This document shows positions 56,341 through 64,000 of a stretch of DNA of 64,000 nucleotides, piece after piece. The notes beneath the pieces were generated by a model. That model did no database searches, was not told the origin of the DNA, and saw nothing but the letters and a program-made list of their open reading frames with translations. The stretch covers positions 27,973,766 through 28,037,765 of the forward strand of contig NC_081555.1 of assembly GCF_963082655.1 (NCBI RefSeq), given 5' to 3'. Every line of letters starts with the position of its first letter. The stretch's first letter is position 1. This DNA is from Stomoxys calcitrans. Its lineage: Eukaryota; Arthropoda; Insecta; Diptera; Muscidae. The translations under genes and the position numbers were made by a program.

Positions 56341-57570
56341 GATATATAATCGTCACTCCCATAGGTGCCCACATGGCTAGGAGGAGAGCCGTTAGTCTTA
56401 CCGATGGACAGCCATCATAATTTATCATGGATGAAGTTACGAATGTCATCCGTTGCGCCAAGTCATCCAAGGCATTGGGCCCCAACGGAACCTCTACACT
56501 GATGTCGAGGATTGTGTAGCTACCTGAAGTCGAGTATCTTACAACTGTCCTCAACCTGTCTTTGAACACTCTTAAAGTTCCCTATATTTGGAAGATGGCA
56601 AAAGTGATCCCGCAACTGAAACCTGGAAAGGGAAAGTAAGGGGCAGTCGTACAGGCTTATCTCCCTTCTATTACCAGTAGCCAAGACGCTTGAGGGACTA
56701 GTCCTTCAGGGCCACATTGGAGAATTTCCATTCGCCGAGCATCGGCGTGCATGGATTTCGAAGACTGCATACCACAACAACTGCTTGGCATGCCTTCACC
56801 GCTAACATTTACCATGACTTCAATCAGGCCATGTGAAAGGACGGTCCTCGTGGCAAAGCATTCGATGACAAAGTGTTTGAGGGCAGCGCCAAGCTATGTG
56901 ACACGCAGTGGAATTATATACAGATCTGCCAGAATGCCGCTCATCAAACTGCAACGGGACCACCTCCATAAGGAGACAAAGATACTACCCGTGCGAAGCC
57001 ATAACTACATGATGACCAAGCAATACCTTCTGTTATCCCAGGGACAATCCAAATCATCATCTAGTGGATAGGTATCCACCGCCCTGAAACCTAAAGGTGG
57101 GTCTACATGATGTTCAGCACTACAAGAGAGAACCTCTGAATCAAGCGGCATATCAAGCGGATCTACCCAACATTTAAGCAGACAAGGTAACAGAAGCGCT
57201 GAATATCTATCAGGTGAATATGGTTCTTGGAGAATGACGTTCTCCTAACTCTCACCCGAAGAAATTAACCTCCCCCGGCAAACCAAAGTAGTTCTGGCTC
57301 AATTACGATCCGGCAGATGCATCCGCATCAACTCCTACAGTGCAAAGATTGATACCAACGCGCAGGATGTGTGTACCGATTGTGACCTGGGAGCACCCGA
57401 CACACGTCACCTGTTTAACCGTCCAACCGGACCCACTCGACTAAGCCCCAGAACCCTCTGGGCACACCCCACCTTATTGGCAGAGTTCTTGGGTCTGGAT
57501 ATTCAACAGAATCAATCATTCGATGGATAGAACCCAATACACTGCTACAACAACAACAATCCCGTGGGCG
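56341..57570 (+). mobile_element. Jockey-type LINE, internally deleted
   Basis: In order: DEVTNVIRCAKSSKALGPNG and YIWKMAKVIPQLKPGKG (RT fingers), a jump to HLHKETKILPVRSHNYMMT, then INLPRQTKVVLAQLRSGRC and DVCTDCDLGAPDTRHLFNRP (C-terminal region), ending near CTACAACAACAACAA. Motifs A-C of RT are deleted or scrambled. The order and C-terminal motifs match a jockey-type family widespread in insects. Several frameshifts. Confidence 0.75.
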
Positions 57571-57649
57571 CCCGCCTCAGTGTTTAGTAATACTGCTACA
57601 ACTAAAACAATAAAAACAACCACCATAAATTACCTATAACGGATCCTGA

Positions 57650-57869
57650 ATAAGGTGTTGGGGATAGCATACCACTGGGCTAGACCTAGGGGTCTCAATG
57701 TTGACCCAGAAAACACTGAAATCTACCTGTCCACGAAAAAGACAAAGGTGGGCAATTTATGATACCAGGTTTTCCAAACAGAACGTTTTCGATATTCGAC
57801 AAGGTTAAATACTTAAGAGTGATATCGAAAAGGAAACTGAATTGGAGTTATCACATTCTGGAGCTCTAT
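57650..57869 (+). pseudogene. LINE L-beta RT fragment
   Basis: AYHWARPRGLNVDPENTEIY, TFSIFDKVKYLRVISKRKLN and WSYHILEL align to the RT thumb (GLSVNP.KTEL..., KYLGVILD.KLNW..HI). It is cut by HINE-B copy 4. Confidence 0.65.
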
Positions 57870-58977
57870 ATAGATATTGGGCTCACACAACACAACTCAC
57901 TGTCCCAAATTTCAAAGAAATCGGACAATAAATGCGCCTTTTATGGGCTCAAGACATTAAATCGAGGGATCGACTATATGGCAGCTGTACCTAAAGCTGG
58001 ACTGATCTGGGTTAAATTGAAGTAGGATTCGAAGGGCCCAACACTACATACTCTCCCAAATTTCGGTGATAATAAATGCGCCTTTTTGGGCCCAAGACTT
58101 TAAATCGAGAGATCGGTCCTTATGGCAGCTATACCCAAATCTGAATCGATCTGGGCTAAATTGAAGGAAGATGCCAAGAGCCTAACACAACTCTCCGTCC
58201 CAAATTTCGGCGAAATCGGACAATAAAAACGTCTGAGTCCAAAACCATAAATCTATAGATCGGTCTATATGGCAGCTATATCCAAATCTGGACCGACCTA
58301 GGCTATATTGCAGAAAAATATCGGGGAGCCTTACTTAACGCCTTGTCCCAAATTTCGGTGAAATCGTACAATAAATGCGTCTGTTATGAGTCCAAAACCT
58401 TAAATCGATAGATCGGTCTATATGGCAGCTATATCCAAATCTGGACGGACCTAGGCCATATTGCAGAAAAATATCGGGGAGCCTTTCTTAACGCCTTGTC
58501 CCAAATTTCGGTGAAATCTGACAATAAATGCGCTTTATATAGGTCCAAGACCTTAAGTCGAGAGACCGATCTGGGGCAAATTGCAGAAAGATTTCGAGGG
58601 GCCTAACACAATTCACTGTCCCAAATTTCGGCGAAATCAGTGAAATAAATGTGGCTTTTATGGACCTAAGACACTAAATCGGCGGATCGGTTTATATGGG
58701 GGCTATATCAAGATATAGTCCGATATAGTCCACCTTAACCTGCCCATAGACAAAAAAGAATCTGTGCTAAGTTACAGCGCAATATCTCTATTTTTAAAGA
58801 CTGTAGCGTGATTTCAACAGACAGACGGACGGACATGGCTAGATCGTCTTAGATTTTTACCACGATTAAGAATACCCTATAAGGTATATATATATATAGG
58901 GTCGGAAATGGATATTTCGATGTGTTGCACACGGAATGAAAAAAATAATATGCCCCCAACCCTCGGTGGTGGGTATA
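57870..58977 (-). mobile_element. HINE-B copy 4, right end missing
   Basis: About six ~153-bp units on the minus strand (GTCCCAAATTTCGGTGAAATC, TATATGGCAGCTATATCC, CTATATTGCAGAAAAATATC). Then AATCTGTGCTAAG, a GACAGACGGACGGAC tract at 58820-58835, TATATATATATAGGGTCGG and the left end CCCTCGGTGGTGGG then TATAATAA. The right palindrome is absent. Confidence 0.8.
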
Positions 58978-58984
58978 ATAACAG

Positions 58985-59475
58985 CATATTATACCATCGG
59001 TTTATAATCGAGGAGACTATAGGAAACCTGAATGGGTCTCCGATCGGATACCTGAGACGACACTTAAGGTTGAGGGCAAGGCACTGCTGCTAGCAACACA
59101 GCGACAACTCTGGTATAACCATCTGAAAGTTCATGCTACACGGATGAATCAAAGCTGGAAGACAGAGTGGTCCCGGGGAATCGACATTGAGAATCCAGGG
59201 GCTGAGATTTGCTTCTGCTTGACCATAATACGGTCCTGCAGGGGGAGATGTGAGCGATCGCGGTTTACGTGATGTGGTTTGGTGTTAACGCGGGAACATC
59301 GAGTACGACAGTTTACTGTCGGACAGTAAACTGTCCATCAGGCCAATAACAACCAGAATGGTGAGGTCAGGAGCAATCTTGGAGTGCAATAATGAGATTA
59401 ACACCTTCTCCTTAGGATGACATGATCCGCATCGTTTGGTTGCTGGGCCATGGGTGGGGACACAATAACAGACAT
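58985..59475 (+). pseudogene. LINE L-delta copy E, opposite orientation
   Basis: Plus-strand sequence from the region before RNase H (GAATGGGTCTCCGATCGGATACC) through TACACGGATGAATCAAAGC (TDES for TDGS), AATCCAGGGGCTGAGATTTG, the QAE region, and IRIVWLLGHG. It contains a perfect 14-bp inverted repeat where the family has NIFTDSK coding sequence. It stops before the C-terminal region. Confidence 0.75.
59307..59335. repeat. 14-bp perfect inverted repeat in L-delta copy E
   Basis: GACAGTTTACTGTC at 59307-59320, one G, then GACAGTAAACTGTC at 59322-59335. Other L-delta copies have only the second half (GGACAGTAAA), so the first half is an inverted copy created locally. Confidence 0.85.
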
Positions 59476-60157
59476 TTTTTTAAAACAATTAATTTTTTTT
59501 CGGCCGGGCCGAATCTTATATACCCTCCACCATGGATCGCATTTGTCGAGGTCTTTTCTCTGTATCTCTTTTTAGGCAAACAAAGAATAATAAATAAGAA
59601 CTGTTATGCTATTGGAGCTTTGTCAAGTTATAGTTCGATTCCGGCCATAAATGAATTGAATGTTGAAGCCCATAGTAGAAAACATTTGGTAATATTTCAG
59701 TCCATTCGAATAAGAATTGCGCCTTGTAGGGGCTCAAGAAGCAAAATCGGGAGATCGGTATATATGGGAGCTGTATCAAGTTATTAATCGAATCAGACCA
59801 TATTGAACACGTATCGGATGACAATTGCGCCTTCTAGAGGCTTAAAAAGCCAAGATCCCAGATCGGTTTATATGGCAGCTATACCAGGTTATGAACCGAT
59901 TTGAATCATACTTAGCACAGTTATTGGAAGTGGTGCCAAAACACTACGTGCAAAATGTCAGTCAAATCGGATGAGAATTGCGCCCTCTAGAGGCTTAAAA
60001 AGTCAAGATCCCAGATCGGTTTATATGGCAGCTATATCTAAACATGGGCCGATTTGACCCATTTACAATCCCAACTGACCTACACTTAAAAAAAAGTATT
60101 TGTGCAAAATTTCAAGCGTCTAGCTTTACTCCTTCGAAAGTTTGCATGCTGTCGACA

Positions 60158-60252
60158 GACACACGGACGGACGGACAGACGGACGGATGGACAGACGGAT
60201 GGATGGACAGACGGACGGATGGACAGACGGACGGATGGACAGACGGACGGAC
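60158..60252. repeat. Expanded GGAC/GGAT tract with 16-bp higher-order unit
   Basis: About 24 GRAY-type tetranucleotides. From about 60173 a 16-bp unit GGACAGACGGACGGAT repeats about five times. It is the complement of the HINE GTCY tract, which has only 4-9 units in the other copies. Confidence 0.88.
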
Positions 60253-60294
60253 ATGGCTAGATGGACTTAAAATGTCATGACGATCAAGAATATA

Positions 60295-61837
60295 TTGGGT
60301 TGCCCAAAAAGTAATTGCGGATTTTTTAAAAGAAAGTAAATGCATTTTTAAAAATACTTAGAATGAACTTTAATCAAATATACTTTTTTATACCCACCAC
60401 CGAAGGATGGGGGTATATTCATTTTGTCATTCCGTTTGCAACACATCGAATTATCCATTTCCGACCCTATAAAGTATATATATTCTTGATCAGCGTAAAA
60501 ATCTAAGACGATCTAGCCATGTCCGTCCGTCTGTCTGTTGAAATCACGCTACAGTCTTTAAAAATAGAGATATTGACCTGAAATTTTGCACAGATTCTTT
60601 TTTTGTCCATAAGCAGGTTAAGTTCGAAGATGGGCTATATCGGACTATATCTTGATATAGCCCCCATATAGACCGATCCGCCGATTTAGGGTCTTAGGCC
60701 CAATAAAAGCCACATTTATTATCCGATTTTGCTGAAATTTGGGTCAGTGAGTTGTGTTAGGCCCTTCAACATCCTTCGTCAATTTGGCCCAGATCGGTTC
60801 AGATTTAGATATAGCTGCCATATAGACCGATCCTCCGATTTAGGGTCTAAGGCCCATAAAAGCCACATTTATTAACCGATTTTGCTGAAATTTGGGACAG
60901 TGAGTTGTGTTAGGCCCTTCGACTTACTCCGTTAATTTGGCCCAGATCGGTTCAGATTTCGATATATCTGCCATATAGACCGATCCTCCGATTTGGGGTC
61001 TTAGGCCCACAAAAGCCACATTTATTATCCGATTTTGCTAAAATTTGGGACATTTTGGATATAGCTGCCATATAGACCGATTTCTTGATTTATGGTTTTG
61101 GGTCCATAAAATGCTCATTTATTGTCCAATGTCGCCGAAATTTGGGACAGTAAGTTAGGTTAAGGGCCTTGACATACTTCTGCAATATCGCACAGATCGG
61201 TCCAGATTTGGATGTGGCTGCCATATAGACCGATATCTCGATTTAAAGTCTTGGCCCCATAAAAGGCGCATTTATTGTCTGATTTCGCCGAAATTTGGGA
61301 CAGTGCTTTGTATTAGGCTCTTCAACATTTTTATGCAACTTGTCCCAAATCGGTCCAGATTTGGATATAGCTGCATTGTAGAGCAATATCTCTATTTAAA
61401 GTCTTGGCCCCATAAAAGGCGCATTTATAATCCGATTTCACTGAAGTTTGACACAGTGTCTTACATTAGACTTTTCGACATCCGTGTCGTATATAGTTCA
61501 GATCGGTTTATTTTAAGATTTAGCTAGTATACTTATTAGTATTTGGTCCAATCGGAACCTATTTTGATAAAACTGATATGGGACATAAGGTATGAAATTT
61601 TCACCGAATTTTGATGAAAGGTGGTTTACATATATACCCGAGGTGGTGGGTATCCAAAGTTCGGCCCGGCCGAACTTAACGCCTTTTTACTTGTTTACAC
61701 TTTTTTTCTAAAGCAAGCTAAAAATAACAGCTGATAACTGACAGAAGAAAGAATGCAATTACAGAGTCACAAGCTGTGAAAAAATTTGTCAATGCCGACT
61801 ATATGAAAAATCCGCAATTACTTTTTGGGCAACCCAA
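60295..61837 (-). mobile_element. Mariner-type MITE copy f, split by HINE-B
   Basis: 60295-60389 and 61696-61837 together make a complete ~237-bp MITE in reverse orientation: TTGGGTTGCCC at the left, GGGCAACCCAA at the right, TA on both sides, inserted in the HINE-A TATATA tract. The break lies in its T-run (TACTTTTTT/ACACTTTTTTT). Confidence 0.92.
60390..61695 (+). mobile_element. HINE-B copy 5, complete, innermost of the nest
   Basis: Left end TATACCCACCACCGAAGG, CATTTTGTCATTCCGTTTGC, CCTATAAAGTATATATATTC, GTCY tract and about five ~153-bp units. The right end is CCCGAGGTGGTGGGTATCC, TTCGGCCCGGCCGAA and CGCCTTTTTACTTGT. It is very close to HINE-B copy 1 at both ends and through the left region, so both look young. 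Exact termini are uncertain by a few T because the target is a T-run. Confidence 0.88.
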
Positions 61838-62084
61838 TATATACTTTATGGGGCCTTAGAAGCATATTTTGAGGTGTTACAAACAGAATGACGAAATTAG
61901 TATACCCTCATCCTATGGTGAAGGGTATAAAAAAAAATTATGTGTCAATAGAACTGCTCTATATAATGAATATATGAAATTTCATCAATATCGGACAAGG
62001 TAATCGAGGGTCAGGCGTTAATGGGTGGCTAAATGCTCGGGGAGCTATCTTATAGGCTCAAAATTGTCCTAAAACTGGATACAG

Positions 62085-62325
62085 GGTGTTATAACTTAGT
62101 GCATTTGCTTGTAACACCCAGAAGGAAGAGAGATAAACCCATTGATAAGTATACGGATCGACTCAGAATGACTTTCTGATTCTGAATTGGTAAGGCATCT
62201 TTTATTACCTATCTAAACACCTCTGCCTAAGTACACAAAAATCGGTTCAACGTCCATTTAATGATATAGGGTAGTAATTGGGTGTAATAAAATCGGAACC
62301 GCCCGATTTGTATCTTAAATTATTT
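62085..62325 (+). mobile_element. Short HINE-D with internal deletion
   Basis: Left region GCTTGTAACACCCAGAAGG, CCATTGATAAGTATACGG and GACTTTCTGATTCTG. The right end is AAATCGGAACCGCCCGATTTG. Only ~100 bp of core separate them. The outer left hairpin is eroded. Confidence 0.65.
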
Positions 62326-64000
62326 ATTTTTTCTGCGTAATGTCGCTTAATGGTCCACTATATCTAGACCTGTGAGATGTTCCCAAAGTCTAAATTTAAT
62401 ATCACAGTACTTAGTTTCAGTTCGCAACTCGTAAGCCTAACTCTCCCCCAAGAGTAAATGATGCCCTTTTCAAACCACTGTTTCCATTTTAGTGTAATCT
62501 AGCATATAAATCCCTGATTTAATAATGGTATAAAACGGAAAGCACATAAAACTCCCAATAGTATGCCCCGAGTATGCCCCGAAGACCCCTATGGGGTTAA
62601 CAATGGCAACAAATGGAACAGCGTAATCTGTAGCCCCATATACAACCATCATAAGCCCCATGAAGACGAAGAAGAGAAGACAAAACCAAACGGACTACGA
62701 CTATGAAAAAACAAAAAACTGCTGATGATGAAAATGATGATGACAGCACAAAGTACGCAGATATTCAAAATGGATGAGAGGTCGAGCGTGATATTAAAAA
62801 CCCTGCATAGCATATCAAGGGGGATGGGGGCATCCCGAGAGTAACACCCAGTGGAGAGGGACAACTCAAAGGAGGATGCCTATGAAAAAGTGGCTAAGGG
62901 AAAAACGAAATGTGTAACGAGTACATTGAAAAGCCGTAGTACTTAAGGGCCAAGTGAACAAGGCTTCATATGGAGAGGGAGAGCATATAGCATATCATGT
63001 ACAACATGAGGAACAAGCACGAGCGTAACCCAATCACATAAACAAAAATGCGACGGACAGACAGTTAGACAGACACGCAATGGCAACACCATGCACTCAT
63101 TTGGCATGATGAGATAGATGGTGGATTGGTTGTTCATGGTATGTGGTGGAGAGCCAAAGAGACAAATGGAAAGCAACAACAACTCGCCCATAGAAGGGAA
63201 ATAACAGCTCAGCTCATGAAGAGGCCTGAACAAGGATTTTCCTACATGAATGTGGGCCATGCCAACACCTTGCCCTAATATCAGCAGCAGGCTTTGCTGC
63301 TCCCCTTTTTCAATGATGAGAAACTATGGCTCTCATCTTTCAAGTACCCTCTCAACTAGGCGGCGTATGCGCTCCATTTTCTTGCCATAAGAGAGAAAGA
63401 GATAAACCCTGGGTATTGCCAGACAACTGCTCTCACTTGTAGGGGTTTTTTTTTTCGTTTCGCTGTGTTACAACATAGAAACAAAAACAAGGATATGTCT
63501 GCTCAAAGGCAATTGGTGTTGATGATGATGGCCTTAAGAGCTCTTCTCTCAGTAAGTGAGTGAGTAAGTAAGCCTGTGTGTGTGTGTGAGTGTGTGTGTG
63601 TGTGGGTTTTTGTGTGTTTCCATGGGCGAGAGTGAGTGGCTGTAGTTGTTCTAAAGAGAGTGGTGCTTAAGGCTGAAAAGGACATGAGAGCCCACTTAGA
63701 GCACTCACACGCACACACACACAAATACACTGCCTCAGCACATGGGATTTTCTGTATGGTGAATGGGTTTTTCGTTGGCCGTAGGTGAAAGTGGATTTGT
63801 TTGTTGGGTTTTTCATTGTCTTCATATTGGCATGGTGCGGTGCGGTGCTGCTGCTGCTGCTACATGCAGCCAGCCATTGTTGCCTCCTCTAGCCTGATGT
63901 TGATGACGCCGATGATGATGTTGGTGGTAGTTGGGAAATTCTACGGGGTTTTCAGCCAACCACCGGTAAAACTGCTGAAATTTGGTTGGAATTATGTTGG
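62326..64000. other. Single-copy DNA, no gene seen
   Basis: More even base composition than the repeat-rich part. Contains a GT tract at about 63574-63612, a short CA tract at 63711-63724, CTG repeats near 63847-63860 and GAT/TGATG repeats near 63900-63923. Frames up to 105 codons occur on the minus strand without domains. It could be intronic or regulatory DNA of the gene begun at 6331, but nothing here proves it. Confidence 0.5.
63574..63612. repeat. GT microsatellite
   Basis: Two GT runs separated by GAGT. Confidence 0.9.

Larger units (their letters stand above)
59500..61937 (-). mobile_element. HINE-A copy 10, outer shell of a three-level nest
   Basis: Right end eroded to the palindrome TCGGCCGGGCCGAA (the outer ACAAGTAAAAGCG is missing). 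Four to five core units follow to about 60155, then an expanded GGAC/GGAT tract (60158-60252) and ATGACGATCAAGAATA at 60294. The left remainder at 61838-61937 is TATACTTTATGGGGCC, TTACAAACAGAATGACG and CTCATCCTATGGTGAAGGG then TATAAAAAA. The 1543 bp between are a MITE that itself holds a HINE-B. Confidence 0.87.

Noticed and set aside
62470..63260. Minus-strand frames of 63-105 codons
   Set aside because: No domain, no splice or start context, biased by local repeats. Not supported as exons.

Overview
The window is nuclear DNA of a higher fly, most likely a calyptrate such as a muscid. It is AT-rich and carries muscid-type dispersed repeats: INE-1/DINE-1-like rolling-circle elements, a mariner MITE whose ends start TTGGGTTGCCC, tRNA-derived SINEs and decayed LINEs. 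The species call is inference. There is no bacterial, organellar or rRNA sequence. The one host-gene signal is a candidate first coding exon at 6331-6554 (+), encoding a Y/N/Q/H-rich N terminus that runs into a strong splice donor. If it is real, everything to its right may be one very long intron.

More than half of the window is transposable-element sequence. The dominant class is called HINE here (Helentron-associated, INE-1-like; family names are local). The left end is a TATACCC hairpin followed by a TATATA tract and a GTCY tract. The core is made of ~152-bp tandem units. The right end is a TTCGGCC/GGCCGAA palindrome followed by ACTTGT. HINE-A and HINE-B share these ends. HINE-C is a related core fragment. 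HINE-D has different ends (AGTCGG..CCGACT hairpin, then CCTTACTG) and ~305-bp dimeric core units. Strand '+' means the left end is at the lower coordinate.

Layout: 1-309 a 17-bp minisatellite; 397-4822 HINE-A interrupted by HINE-B; 4823-6792 single-copy DNA with the exon; 6793-10769 HINE-A, B and D copies; 10770-12604 single copy; 12605-17638 HINE-A interrupted by a LINE and holding a Tc1/mariner scrap, then HINE-B; 19213-22036 HINE-A pair with two mariner MITEs; 23025-25769 MITE and HINE-A; 27335-33930 a dense graveyard of SINEs, LINE fragments, a small foldback MITE and local tandem duplications; 35052-37479 five HINE pieces and a MITE; 37698-38628 LINE; 38622-42125 a 3.5-kb HINE-D array; 44160-47561 HINE-D then HINE-A holding a canonical Helitron; 48806-50303 a LINE with an almost complete reverse transcriptase; 50500-53498 LINE fragments with a nested HINE-A; 54920-59475 LINE and HINE-B fragments; 59500-61937 a three-level nest (HINE-B in MITE in HINE-A); 62326-64000 single-copy DNA with microsatellites.

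The most informative content is the nesting. Several junctions allow the empty site to be read. They show HINE insertion into T-runs without target duplication, repeated use of the same site in the mariner MITE by two different HINE subfamilies, repeated MITE insertion into the HINE TATATA tract, and a canonical Helitron landing between A and T inside a HINE. None of the elements appears autonomous; the coding remnants (reverse transcriptase, RNase H) are all truncated or frameshifted.
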